The translations under genes and the position numbers were made by a program. From the NCBI RefSeq assembly GCF_022761015.1, contig NZ_JAKWJQ010000001.1, forward strand, positions 868,001 through 932,000: a stretch of DNA of 64,000 nucleotides. Direction: 5' to 3'. This document shows, in pieces, positions 43,635 through 52,213 of the stretch. The stretch is from Humibacter sp. RRB41 (GTDB lineage: Bacteria; Actinomycetota; Actinomycetes; Actinomycetales; Microbacteriaceae). The notes below the pieces were generated by a model. It had not been told where the DNA came from, made no database searches, and worked only from the letters and a program-made list of their open reading frames with translations. Numbering within the stretch: position 1 is the first letter of the stretch; each line of letters begins with the position of its first letter.

Positions 43635-44998
43635 GATTTCGCCTTCTCCTCAAGGATGATTTCCGCGAGTTCGCGCACCGCGCCGGCACCGCCGGACGCC
43701 GTGAGAACCCGTCTCGATGCAGCAATGGCCCGCGGGTGTGCGTCCGCGACCGCGAACGGCCAGCCGACGGCGCCCAGCGCGCCGAGATCGTTGACGTCGT
43801 TGCCGAGGTAGGCGACGCGGTCGAGCCGGATGCGGGCATCCGCCGCCCACGCGGTCAGCGCTGCCGCCTTGTCGCCGATGCCCTGCAGCACGTCGACGCC
43901 GAGCTTCGCGGCTCGAACTCCGACGACCGGATTCTTCTCGGTCGACAGGATGAGCACAGGGATGCCCGCCTCGCGCAGCATGCGCACGCCCAGTCCGTCG
44001 CGGCGGTTGACCGTGACGGACTCGACACCGTTCTGATCGACCTGCACGCTGTCGTCGGTGTGCACGCCGTCGAAGTCCGTGACGACCGCTTCGATCGACG
44101 AAAGGGTGGGGTTCTCCGGTTCCTCCGCTGGTCGTCCTTCGACAAGCTCAGGAACCATGGCGCGCACCTCGCGCACCTCCGCTGGTCGAGTAGCGCGCAC
44201 CGAAGGTGCACGCGTATCGAGACCCGCCTGCGACAACGAGGCCTCGATACGCGTTCGCTCCGCGGTCGCCACTCGACCAGCGGGGCCAGCAGCGGCGGCA
44301 CCGACCGTGACCATGTCGCGGGTGCGGGCGACGACGTCGGCGACGGCGAGGTCCTCTTCGGTGTCGATGTCGATGGCATCCGGGATCACGGCGAAGCCGA
44401 CGCGACCGAAGAAGCGATATCCGGTGCGACGGAAGCCCGCGGCATCCATCGCGTAGAACGCGCCGGTCTCCTGGTACTGCGGTTCGCGGTCCTGCCGCAT
44501 CGGGCGGAAGGACGGGTCGTGATTGACGCCCTGCGCATTGCCGACGGAGTCGACGTTCCACAGGAATGCATGGGTCTCGACCGCGGCGAGCACGACGTCG
44601 TGCTCACCCCCTGCCACTCTGGCCACCGCTTCGTCGATGTCTTCTGGGCGGGTGAACGGGCTGGTCGCCTGCATGAACACGACGATGGCGGGCTCGACGC
44701 CGGCGTCTTCCAACACGTCGAGCGCGTGCGTGACGGCGCTCTCGCTCGAGGCTGAGCCGGTCGAGAGCGCAGCGGGGCGAACGATGACCTCGGCCCCGGC
44801 TTCGGCGGCCACCCTGGCGATTTCCTCGCCGTCGGTGGAGACCACGACGTGGTCGATAGAGGAAGAGGCGAGCGCACACGCCACGGCCCTGGCGACGAGT
44901 GGGACCCCGCCCACCTCGCGTAGGTTCTTCCCCGGCACACCGACAGACCCCGCCCTGGCGGGGATGACGGCGACCACGTGGCCGGGGATCGGGGACAT
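43631..44998 (-). CDS. neuA: Fusion of CMP-nonulosonate synthetase (NeuA-like) and HAD phosphatase (KdsC-like)
   Basis: Residues 1 to about 230 are the cytidylyltransferase: VIPARAGSVGVPGKNLREVG, then STDGEEIARVA and FMQATSPFTRPEDIDEA. Residues from about 301 to 455 are a KdsC-type HAD phosphatase: VVTDFDGVHTDDSV, LSTEKNPVVG and YLGNDVNDLGALG. The linker, residues 239-293, is encoded by dispersed repeat DNA (44121-44284) read in frame. The phosphatase would remove a 9-phosphate before CMP activation. ATG 44998 follows a -10 box by six bases. It is the first gene of the nonulosonate operon. Confidence 0.87.
   Translation of the reverse strand: MSPIPGHVVAVIPARAGSVGVPGKNLREVGGVPLVARAVACALASSSIDHVVVSTDGEEIARVAAEAGAEVIVRPAALSTGSASSESAVTHALDVLEDAGVEPAIVVFMQATSPFTRPEDIDEAVARVAGGEHDVVLAAVETHAFLWNVDSVGNAQGVNHDPSFRPMRQDREPQYQETGAFYAMDAAGFRRTGYRFFGRVGFAVIPDAIDIDTEEDLAVADVVARTRDMVTVGAAAAGPAGRVATAERTRIEASLSQAGLDTRAPSVRATRPAEVREVRAMVPELVEGRPAEEPENPTLSSIEAVVTDFDGVHTDDSVQVDQNGVESVTVNRRDGLGVRMLREAGIPVLILSTEKNPVVGVRAAKLGVDVLQGIGDKAAALTAWAADARIRLDRVAYLGNDVNDLGALGAVGWPFAVADAHPRAIAASRRVLTASGGAGAVRELAEIILEEKAKS
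44121..44157. repeat. Dispersed CTTCGACAAGCTCAGG repeat inside the neuA fusion gene
   Basis: The core CCTTCGACAAGCTCAGGAAC is a sequence type often scattered between genes in Micrococcales. Here it is translated, on the minus strand, as VPELVEGRP. Confidence 0.7.
44179..44283. repeat. Palindromic repeat element inside the neuA fusion gene
   Basis: The left arm starts CCGCTGGTCGAGTAGCG and ends CGTATCGAGACC; the right arm (44241-44283) starts GCCTCGATACGCG and ends CACTCGACCAGCGG. The arms are near-complementary over about 43 bases and match the element at 38482-38580. It keeps the reading frame of the host gene. Confidence 0.88.
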
Positions 44999-45004
44999 GA
45001 CGTC

Positions 45005-45010
45005 AACCTA
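45005..45010 (-). promoter_or_regulatory. TAGGTT -10 box, 6 bases before ATG 44998 (leaderless neuA operon)
   Basis: There is no purine-rich ribosome site between box and ATG. The geometry is the same as for other single-gene starts in this window. Confidence 0.5.
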
Positions 45011-45139
45011 GGAATCCGAACGGTCGCGACCATGGCACCTGAGTGAACAGACAGGAAAGGTCGGATGGCGTGCAGGATTCGCGCAGGGGGTGGCGAAGCG
45101 ATCAGGCGTCGCACCACCATGCGGGCGCCCGCACGGCTG

Positions 45140-46132
45140 CTACGCGGATTCGCGGAGGATCAGGTGGTGTCTGAGCCGCAGTCGCGGCGGTGCCGGGTCG
45201 CTGCCGCCTTCGAACATCGACCGCAGAATCGAGATCGCGGACTGCGCGGCCTCGTTCATGTCGACCCCCAGCGTCGTCAGCTCCGGGGTGGTGTACGTGC
45301 CTGCCGACAGGCCGTCGACTCCGACGACCTTGATGTCCTCTGGAACATGCAGACCGTGACGGCGCAGTGCCTTCATCGCGCCGAACGCGCAGTAGTCGTT
45401 GAACGCCATGATCGCGTCCGCACCCCGCACCTGGTCGAGGTGGGTCACTGTCGCGATCTCGGCGGATGCCACGTCGTCGCCTCTCCCGTGGACCACCGGT
45501 GGATCGATGCCTCGGGTTCGCCACTCCCTCATGATCAGCTTCGCCCGCGCGCTCGGTTTGCCAGGCTGCGAGCTGTCGAGCACGATCGGCCTGCTGATCC
45601 CGTGGTCGATCAGGTGCGTCACGGCCTCTCGCACACCGGGTGTGAGATCGAACTCCACGCCTCCCCACCCCGCGGGGCCCGAGCGGGAGGGAGCATCGAT
45701 CTCGACCACGGGCACGCCGGGCAGGATCAGCCCCAGTTCGCGCCGGGGCAGGGTCACATAACCGAGCAGCGCGTCGACCTGCGGTGCGAGAGCTGTCAGA
45801 AAGGCCCGCTGGTCCTCGATCTCGCTCAGGTCGAGCAGTACGACCGACCACCCCTGGCGGGCCGCGTGCGAGACCACCGCGGCCGCAAGTTCCGGGTAGT
45901 ACGGGTTGGTGAGGTTGTGCACCATGAGCCCGACGGTCTGCTGCCCGCTCTTGACCAGTCCGCGGCCGAAGCGCGACGGACGGTAGCCGAGCTCGCGAGC
46001 GGCATCCAGCACACGCTGCTTCGTGAGCTCGTTGATGCCCGACATGTCGTTCATCGCCCTGGTGACGGTCTGGCGGGAGACGCCGACGGCCGACGCGACA
46101 TCCACAATGGTCGCCCGCCGCTTCGTCCCCAT
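45140..46132 (-). CDS. LacI-family transcriptional regulator
   Basis: The 330-residue protein has a LacI helix-turn-helix (ATIVDVASAVGVSRQTVTRA, then LGYRPSRFGRGL) and a periplasmic-binding-type sensor domain (VGLMVHNLTNPYYPELAAAV, then MAFNDYCAFGAMKALRRHGL). ATG 46132 is chosen because a TACAAT box ends 8 bases upstream and the DNA-binding domain starts at residue 8. It is divergent from the sugar ABC importer, whose promoter has a perfect 12-base palindrome, so it most likely represses that operon until a sugar binds. Confidence 0.92.
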   Translation of the reverse strand: MGTKRRATIVDVASAVGVSRQTVTRAMNDMSGINELTKQRVLDAARELGYRPSRFGRGLVKSGQQTVGLMVHNLTNPYYPELAAAVVSHAARQGWSVVLLDLSEIEDQRAFLTALAPQVDALLGYVTLPRRELGLILPGVPVVEIDAPSRSGPAGWGGVEFDLTPGVREAVTHLIDHGISRPIVLDSSQPGKPSARAKLIMREWRTRGIDPPVVHGRGDDVASAEIATVTHLDQVRGADAIMAFNDYCAFGAMKALRRHGLHVPEDIKVVGVDGLSAGTYTTPELTTLGVDMNEAAQSAISILRSMFEGGSDPAPPRLRLRHHLILRESA

Positions 46133-46140
46133 GCCAGCCG

Positions 46141-46146
46141 ATTGTA
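46141..46146 (-). promoter_or_regulatory. TACAAT -10 box, 8 bases before ATG 46132 (leaderless lacI-type gene)
   Basis: The hexamer is one base from the TATAAT consensus. Confidence 0.55.
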
Positions 46147-46236
46147 GGGTGCGTCGACTCTGTGCAACGGAGCCACCCCCGAAGGGGGAGTAGCGCTCCA
46201 ACAGGACTCAACGCTAGGCGAGGTAGCGGAAAAGTC

Positions 46237-46266
46237 TTGACATCAGTACAAAAGCGGTGTCATTGT
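46237..46266 (+). promoter_or_regulatory. Promoter of the sugar ABC importer operon
   Basis: TTGACA (46237-46242) and CATTGT (46261-46266) are 18 bases apart. The -35 is a perfect consensus. The start point should be near 46273, inside or next to the operator. Confidence 0.55.
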
Positions 46267-46277
46267 GTGAACGCATC

Positions 46278-46289
46278 GTGAACGTTCAC
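46278..46289. promoter_or_regulatory. Probable LacI-family operator GTGAACGTTCAC
   Basis: A perfect 12-base palindrome with a central CG lies 11 bases after the -10 box, the place expected for a repressor operator. The central CG and the G-A-A-C-G-T-T-C core are typical of LacI-family sites. Confidence 0.65.
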
Positions 46290-46373
46290 GGTAGATCGTC
46301 AAGATTTGCCGCGGCGCGGACACGATCCACTTTCATCCGTCCCAAGGACTCAAAGCCGAGAAACGAGGGATTC

Positions 46374-47669
46374 ATGGCCGTACTCTCACGCAGATCGCTG
46401 CTGACCGGGGCTGGAGGGCTGGGGCTGCTCGCGCTCTCAGCCGGGCTCACGGGCTGTTCATCGCAGAAGTCGATCTCCTCGAACCCTGACGAGCTGGTGC
46501 TCTGGTACTGGAACCGCTCGATGAACCCGAGCGCGCTCAAGGATGCGTCGCACCGGATACCCGGCACCGACCGGTTCCTGAACCCCGAGATGCCGCCCAA
46601 CTCCGGCTGGGACACCAAGCTCCGAACGAGTCTGGCCGGAGACGCCTACATTCCGGACATCACGGCGATCAACTCGAACGTGTCCTTGTATTTCCCTGAC
46701 GAGGAGATGTTCATCGACCTGAACGAGTTCGGCGCGAAGGACCTCAAGGACGACTACTTCCCGTGGAAGTGGAACTACGGTCTGACGCCGACCGGGAGGA
46801 TGTGCTTCTTCCCCATCGACAGCGGCCCGACGGGCTTCTACTACCGCGCCGACGTGTTCGCCAAGGCGGGCCTTCCCTCTGCGCCCGACGAGGTGTCCGC
46901 AGCTGTGACGACGTGGGATGCGTGGATCGAATTCGGCAAACGACTGAAGGCCAAGACCGGCAGCTACATGCTGATCGATGCCTATCAACTCTTCACCCAG
47001 ATCATCAACGCCTCGCCGGAGCGCTACTACAGCAAGTCAGGCAGGCCGCTGTACAGCGAGAAGAACTCGGCTGTGAAGGAGGCGTGGGACATCACCGTGC
47101 GGGCGATCAAGGCCGGGGTGCTCGGCAACCAGCAGCTCCCGACCGATCAGAACGCCGCCTGGATCAGCGGCAAGACGGCCGGTCACATCGAAGCTGTCTG
47201 GTGGGCGCAGATCCTCCTCGACACCGCGCCGGCGACCAAGGGCAAGTGGCGTCTCGCGTCGCAGCCTGTGCGCGCAGGCAACAGCGGCGGGTCATTCCTC
47301 GCGATCCCGCACACCTGCAAAGACCCGAAGGCGGCATACGACTTCATCGTCTGGTCGCAGAGCGCGGATCGCCAGGCGCAGGCCTACAACGAGGTGCAGC
47401 TGTTCCCGTCGACTCCCGGAGCACTGACGAGCGGCCGCATGAAAGACGCGAGCAAGGGCTTCTTCGGCCCTCAGAATTCCTTGGACTTCTTCAAGAGGCA
47501 GGCGGAGACCGTACCGGCAGCCTTCATCTCGACCTACGAGCAGATCGCGAACTTCTTCACCACGCAGATCGTCAACGTCGAGGCCGGTGGCAAGGACCCC
47601 GATCGGGCGTGGGATGACGCTGTCAACCAGACCAATCGAGTCCTTCGCAAGCACGGGGTGAACGCATGA
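46374..47669 (+). CDS. Sugar ABC transporter substrate-binding lipoprotein
   Basis: The 431-residue protein begins with LSRRSLLTGAGGLGLLALSA and a lipobox LTGC, so it is a lipoprotein; the SRRSLL motif suggests export by the Tat pathway. The rest is an extracellular binding protein family 1 fold (LVLWYWNRSMNPSALKDASH, then TPTGRMCFFPIDSGPTGFYY). ATG 46374 has GAGGG five bases upstream. The permease start overlaps its stop by four bases. The sugar is not identifiable. Confidence 0.9.
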   Translation: MAVLSRRSLLTGAGGLGLLALSAGLTGCSSQKSISSNPDELVLWYWNRSMNPSALKDASHRIPGTDRFLNPEMPPNSGWDTKLRTSLAGDAYIPDITAINSNVSLYFPDEEMFIDLNEFGAKDLKDDYFPWKWNYGLTPTGRMCFFPIDSGPTGFYYRADVFAKAGLPSAPDEVSAAVTTWDAWIEFGKRLKAKTGSYMLIDAYQLFTQIINASPERYYSKSGRPLYSEKNSAVKEAWDITVRAIKAGVLGNQQLPTDQNAAWISGKTAGHIEAVWWAQILLDTAPATKGKWRLASQPVRAGNSGGSFLAIPHTCKDPKAAYDFIVWSQSADRQAQAYNEVQLFPSTPGALTSGRMKDASKGFFGPQNSLDFFKRQAETVPAAFISTYEQIANFFTTQIVNVEAGGKDPDRAWDDAVNQTNRVLRKHGVNA

Positions 47670-48715
47670 CCGCACACACCACGGGGGTTCCGCTGCGCTC
47701 GAAGCCCCGCAACACTCCGATCGCCGCGTCGAAGACGCGCAAGAACGGGTTCCTGCGGTGGTGGCCGCATTATCTGTCGATCGCGCCGTTCTACGTTCTG
47801 TTCCTCGTCTTCGGCGCGTTCCCCATCGTGTTCTCCATCGTGATCTCGTTCACGAGCTGGGACGGCATGGGCAAGATGACGTTCGTCGGGCTCGATCAGT
47901 ACAGCTACCTTCTCGGGGACTCCCTGTTCTGGCAATCGGTGTGGAACACGTTCATCATCTGGGTGATCTCGACGATCCCGATGCTGTTCATCGCGCTGGT
48001 CATCGCATTCCTGCTGCACCAGAACATCCGGATGAAGTCGTTCTACCGGGTGGCGTTCTTCATCCCGAACGTCACATCGATGGTCGCCATGGCGATCGTC
48101 TTCGGATCGGTCTTCTCCGATCAGTTCGGTCTGGCGAACTCGTTCCTCAAGTGGATCGCCGGATCGGATGCGGGAGTGCAGTGGCTGACCAACCCCTGGG
48201 GCATCAAGGTGACGATCGCCATCATGGTGATCTGGCGCTTCACCGGATACAACGCGATCATCTACCTCGCCGGGCTGCAGGCGATCTCGACGGAGCTCTA
48301 CGACTCGGCGCGCGTCGACGGGGCGAGCACCTGGCGCATCTTCTCCCGCATCACTGTTCCGCTGCTGCGACCGGTGATCCTCTTCACCGTGATCACCTCG
48401 ACCATCGGCGGACTGTCGCTCTTCACCGAACCTCAGGTGTTGTTGGGCAACACCGGTGTTCCCAATCTCGGAGGTACGAACAGCGCCGGCCTGACCATCG
48501 TGCTCTACCAGTACTACCAAGCGTTCAACAACTTCGACTTCGGTTACGGCTCGGCCATCTCGTGGGCCCTGTTCGTTCTCGTGGCGGTGTTCGCCCTCAT
48601 CAATTGGCGCCTCGTGATGGGGCGCAGGGAGGACCAACTCGGTCAGGTCGCCCCGAGCCTGATATCCCGATTCACGGCACGCCGGGCCGCAGCGACGAAG
48701 GAGTCCACACGATGA
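47666..48715 (+). CDS. Sugar ABC transporter permease (MalF type)
   Basis: The 349-residue protein has six to seven membrane helices (IAPFYVLFLVFGAFPIVFSI first) and the EAA loop STELYDSARVDGASTWRIF, which docks the ATPase. The long C-terminal tail RREDQLGQVAPSLISRF is cytoplasmic. It overlaps the binding-protein gene and the next permease by four bases each (ATGA). Confidence 0.92.
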   Translation: MTAHTTGVPLRSKPRNTPIAASKTRKNGFLRWWPHYLSIAPFYVLFLVFGAFPIVFSIVISFTSWDGMGKMTFVGLDQYSYLLGDSLFWQSVWNTFIIWVISTIPMLFIALVIAFLLHQNIRMKSFYRVAFFIPNVTSMVAMAIVFGSVFSDQFGLANSFLKWIAGSDAGVQWLTNPWGIKVTIAIMVIWRFTGYNAIIYLAGLQAISTELYDSARVDGASTWRIFSRITVPLLRPVILFTVITSTIGGLSLFTEPQVLLGNTGVPNLGGTNSAGLTIVLYQYYQAFNNFDFGYGSAISWALFVLVAVFALINWRLVMGRREDQLGQVAPSLISRFTARRAAATKESTR

Positions 48716-49611
48716 CCGTCATGGCAACCACTGCCGCTCCCGAGGCGATCCAGCGCTTCAACGATCACGAAGGATCGGTCGCGCGTAGAAGAAAGCTCGT
48801 CACGCGCATCGTCACGCACGCGTGCATCTGGGTGGGGGTCATCCTCTCGCTCTTCCCCTTTTACTGGCTCTTCGCGATGTCGACCCAGACGACGGCGCAG
48901 ATCTTCGGATTTCCGCCCGACCTCTTCCCGAGCAATCAGCTGTTGGCCAACATCCAGGGGGTGCTCGACAACGTCAACATCTTCCAGGCGATGCTCAACT
49001 CGTTCATCGTGTCTGGATTGTGCGCCCTGCTGGTCATGTTCTTCGACTCGTTGGCCGCGTTCACGTTCGCCAAGTACGAGTTCCCCGGCAAGAATGCGCT
49101 CTTCCGCGTGCTTCTGGTCACGTTCCTCATTCCGGCGAGCCTGTCGCTGGTGCCGAGCTTCGTGCTGATGAGCAAGCTGGGCTGGGTCGGCGAACTCCAG
49201 GCCCTGATCATCCCGGGGGCGGCGAACGCGTTCGGCATCTTCCTGCTGCGGCAGTTCTGCGAGACCTCGGTGCCCAACGAACTCATCGAGTCGGCTCGCA
49301 TCGACGGTGCGGGGTTCTTCCGCACCTATTGGAGCATCGGGGTGCCGATGATGCGCGGTGGCATCGCCTTCCTCGGCATCTTCACGTTCATCAGTGCCTG
49401 GAATGACTATGTCTGGCCCCTCGTGGTGCTGGTGAATCCGGGCACGCAGACGTTGCAGACGGCTCTGGCGAGCCTGAACACGTCGTACGCCACCAACTAC
49501 GGCTGGGTGATGGCGGGTGCGCTGATCAGCGTGCTTCCGTTGATCGCGATCTTCATCATCGGATCCCGGCACTTCATCGCGAACATCGCGGCGGGCGCCG
49601 TCAAGGGCTGA
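48712..49611 (+). CDS. Sugar ABC transporter permease (MalG type)
   Basis: The 299-residue protein has six helices and the EAA loop [23 protein letters not shown] 48712 overlaps the preceding stop; a much longer frame upstream is only a shadow of the first permease. No ATPase gene follows: a shared ATPase of the MsiK type, encoded elsewhere, is the usual solution in actinobacteria. The next genes are ribosomal. Confidence 0.92.
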   Translation: MTVMATTAAPEAIQRFNDHEGSVARRRKLVTRIVTHACIWVGVILSLFPFYWLFAMSTQTTAQIFGFPPDLFPSNQLLANIQGVLDNVNIFQAMLNSFIVSGLCALLVMFFDSLAAFTFAKYEFPGKNALFRVLLVTFLIPASLSLVPSFVLMSKLGWVGELQALIIPGAANAFGIFLLRQFCETSVPNELIESARIDGAGFFRTYWSIGVPMMRGGIAFLGIFTFISAWNDYVWPLVVLVNPGTQTLQTALASLNTSYATNYGWVMAGALISVLPLIAIFIIGSRHFIANIAAGAVKG

Positions 49612-49623
49612 GCGCGGCGCCGA

Positions 49624-49653
49624 TTGGACGCGGGCGGATGCCTCGCGTACCAT
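49624..49653 (+). promoter_or_regulatory. Promoter of rplM-rpsI
   Basis: TTGGAC (49624-49629) and TACCAT (49648-49653) are 18 bases apart. The leader to GTG 49799 is about 140 bases, long for two genes, and could carry control by L13. Confidence 0.5.
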
Positions 49654-49798
49654 TGACCCTTGGTGTCCGCGCCACTGCGGTGCGGCATCCGTAGTTGAGC
49701 CCTCCACCTGCGGCGTTTCCGGATCATCGAGCCGGCAACACCCGACCGGAGTGGGATTCACGACCACCCAACCACGAGACAAGAAAGCAGCCACTACT

Positions 49799-50245
49799 GT
49801 GACGCGCACTTTCAGCCCCAAGGCATCCGAGATCCAGCGCGACTGGGTCATCATCGACGCCACCGATGTCGTGCTCGGCCGCCTGGCCAGCCACACGGCC
49901 GCGATCCTTCGCGGCAAGAACAAGCCGACGTTCGCTCCGCACGTCGACACCGGTGACTTCGTCATCATCATCAACGCCGACAAGGTGGCCCTCACTGGTC
50001 AGAAGGCGCTGCAGAAGAAGGCGTACCGCCACTCCGGCTACCCGGGCGGTCTGTCGGCTGTCACGTATGCCGAGCTTCTCGAGAAGAACCCGGTTCGTGC
50101 CGTCGAGAAGGCCGTTCGCGGCATGCTGCCGAAGAACACGATCGGCCGCGCCCAGCTGAGCAAGCTCAAGGTCTACACCGGTTCTGAGCACCCGCACTCG
50201 GCCCAGCAGCCGAAGCCCTACACCCTCGACCAGGTCGCCCAGTAA
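49799..50245 (+). CDS. rplM: Ribosomal protein L13
   Basis: The 148-residue protein has the normal L13 length and the signatures [20 protein letters not shown] and [23 protein letters not shown] 49799 is chosen over an upstream frame to 49751, which would add a non-conserved N-terminus. It is co-transcribed with rpsI, 50 bases downstream. Confidence 0.97.
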   Translation: MTRTFSPKASEIQRDWVIIDATDVVLGRLASHTAAILRGKNKPTFAPHVDTGDFVIIINADKVALTGQKALQKKAYRHSGYPGGLSAVTYAELLEKNPVRAVEKAVRGMLPKNTIGRAQLSKLKVYTGSEHPHSAQQPKPYTLDQVAQ

Positions 50246-50295
50246 GCGCCGGTTCCCAGAACTCTTCTCTTTCTTCAGACAAGGACGAAACCATC

Positions 50296-50790
50296 GTGGC
50301 GAAGATCTCCGACCAGCTCGAGGCACAAGAAGTGCCGCAGAGCTTCACGACCGAAACCCCGGCCACCGAGGCGCCAGCAGCGACGCCCCGCCCGGTTCTC
50401 AATGTTCCCGGTGCGGCCGTCGGCCGCCGCAAGCAGGCGATCGCCCGCGTGCGCCTCGTTCCGGGCTCCGGCACCATCACGGTCAACAGCCGTGAGTTCG
50501 CCGACTACTTCCCGAACAAGCTGCACCAGCAGCTCATCACCGACCCGTTCAAGGTGCTCGACCTGCTCGGCGGCTACGACGTGATCGCCCGCATCACCGG
50601 CGGTGGCCCCTCCGGCCAGGCTGGCGCACTGCGCCTCGGCATCGCCCGTGCGCTGAACCAGATCGACGAAGAGAACAACCGCGCGACCCTGAAGAAGTCC
50701 GGCTTCCTGAGCCGCGACGCACGGGTCAAGGAGCGCAAGAAGGCCGGTCTCAAGAAGGCCCGCAAGGCCCCGCAGTACTCGAAGCGCTGA
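50296..50790 (+). CDS. rpsI: Ribosomal protein S9 with N-terminal extension
   Basis: The S9 fold starts near residue 41 ([20 protein letters not shown]) and ends with the P-site-reaching basic tail [17 protein letters not shown]. The first 40 residues are Glu, Ala, Thr and Pro-rich ([15 protein letters not shown]). The usual length is about 130; this has 164. GTG 50296 has AAGGA upstream. glmM begins 25 bases after the stop with its own -10 box. Confidence 0.97.
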   Translation: MAKISDQLEAQEVPQSFTTETPATEAPAATPRPVLNVPGAAVGRRKQAIARVRLVPGSGTITVNSREFADYFPNKLHQQLITDPFKVLDLLGGYDVIARITGGGPSGQAGALRLGIARALNQIDEENNRATLKKSGFLSRDARVKERKKAGLKKARKAPQYSKR

Positions 50791-50801
50791 TTCAGCGCTC
50801 G

Positions 50802-50807
50802 TAGGCT
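50802..50807 (+). promoter_or_regulatory. TAGGCT -10 box, 8 bases before ATG 50816 (leaderless glmM)
   Basis: It lies between the rpsI stop and glmM, without a ribosome site in between. Confidence 0.5.
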
Positions 50808-50815
50808 GCGGCTTC

Positions 50816-52177
50816 ATGGCACGGCTCTTCGGTACGGATGGCGTTCGCGGACTCGCGAACGGCGAACTGACGGCGGACCTCGCTCTGGGCGTTGCCCAGG
50901 CGGCGGCCGTCGTGCTCACGCAGGGACGCAGCGCAGAGGCACGGCGCGCCCAGGGCAAACGCCCTGTGGCAGTCGTGGCCCGCGATCCCCGCGTCTCGGG
51001 TGAGTTTCTGATCTCGGCGGTTGCGGCAGGGCTCGCGAGCTCCGGCGTCGATGTCCTCGACGCCGGAGTCATCCCGACCCCGGCTGCAGCCTTTCTGATC
51101 GCCGACATCGGCGCGGATTTCGGTGTGATGATCTCGGCATCGCACAATCCGGCGCCCGACAACGGCATCAAGATCTTCGCCCGTGGCGGCACCAAGCTGC
51201 CCGACGTGGTCGAGGACCGCATCGAGGCTGCGCTCGGCAAGCCGAAGCTGACGCCGACCGGCGCCGACGTCGGCCGCATCCGGCGCTTCGCGGATGCCGA
51301 GGACCGCTACGTGCTCCACCTGCTGGCGAGCCTGCCGCATCGGCTCGACGGCATCCACGTGCTGCTCGACTGCGCGAACGGCGCGGCCGCGGGCATCTCT
51401 CCCGAGGTGTTCACGGACGCCGGTGCCAGGGTCACCGTGATCGGTGACGATCCCGACGGCATGAACATCAACGACGGCGTCGGGTCGACGCACATCGACA
51501 AGCTCGCTGAGGCGGTCGTCGCACACGGTGCCGACGTGGGGATCGCGCACGACGGCGATGCCGATCGCTGCCTCGCCGTCGACGCAGACGGCAACAGCGT
51601 GGACGGCGACCAGATCATGGCCATCCTCGCCCTCAGCATGGCCGAGCGCGGCAAGCTGAACCAGAACACGCTGGTCACCACGGTGATGAGCAACCTCGGG
51701 TTGCGCCTCGCGATGGCCGAGAACGGCATCGATGTGGTGCAGACCAACGTGGGTGACCGCTACGTGCTGGAGCGCATGAACGAGAACGGCTTCTCGCTCG
51801 GCGGTGAGCAGTCCGGACACGTGATCATGAGCGAGTTCGCGACGACGGGCGACGGCATCCTGACCGGACTGCACCTGGTCAGCGAGATCGCACGCAAGGG
51901 CAAGCCGCTCTCGGAGCTCGCTGCGTGCATGACGGTGTACCCGCAGATCCTCGTGAACGTGCGCGGAGTGGACCACCATCGCCTCAAGGACGACGTCGTG
52001 ATCGCGAAGGCGGTCTCCGATGCGGAGGTCGCGCTCGGCGAGACCGGTCGTGTGCTGCTGCGTCCGTCCGGCACGGAACCCATGGTGCGCGTCATGGTCG
52101 AGGCAGCAGACCAAGAGACAGCCGACCGCCACGCACACACGCTCGCCGACGTCGTGCGCGTGCAGCTCGCGCTGTAG
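50816..52177 (+). CDS. glmM: Phosphoglucosamine mutase
   Basis: The 453-residue protein has [20 protein letters not shown], the phosphoserine loop [16 protein letters not shown], the metal loop [14 protein letters not shown] and the sugar-phosphate loop [14 protein letters not shown]. It turns glucosamine-6-phosphate into glucosamine-1-phosphate for UDP-GlcNAc. Together with glmS 1 kb away it supplies peptidoglycan and the amino sugars of the surface glycan. Confidence 0.97.
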   Translation: MARLFGTDGVRGLANGELTADLALGVAQAAAVVLTQGRSAEARRAQGKRPVAVVARDPRVSGEFLISAVAAGLASSGVDVLDAGVIPTPAAAFLIADIGADFGVMISASHNPAPDNGIKIFARGGTKLPDVVEDRIEAALGKPKLTPTGADVGRIRRFADAEDRYVLHLLASLPHRLDGIHVLLDCANGAAAGISPEVFTDAGARVTVIGDDPDGMNINDGVGSTHIDKLAEAVVAHGADVGIAHDGDADRCLAVDADGNSVDGDQIMAILALSMAERGKLNQNTLVTTVMSNLGLRLAMAENGIDVVQTNVGDRYVLERMNENGFSLGGEQSGHVIMSEFATTGDGILTGLHLVSEIARKGKPLSELAACMTVYPQILVNVRGVDHHRLKDDVVIAKAVSDAEVALGETGRVLLRPSGTEPMVRVMVEAADQETADRHAHTLADVVRVQLAL

Positions 52178-52213
52178 CCGCCCCCGCCCCCGCTGATCGA
52201 CCGGCGGTGGGCC

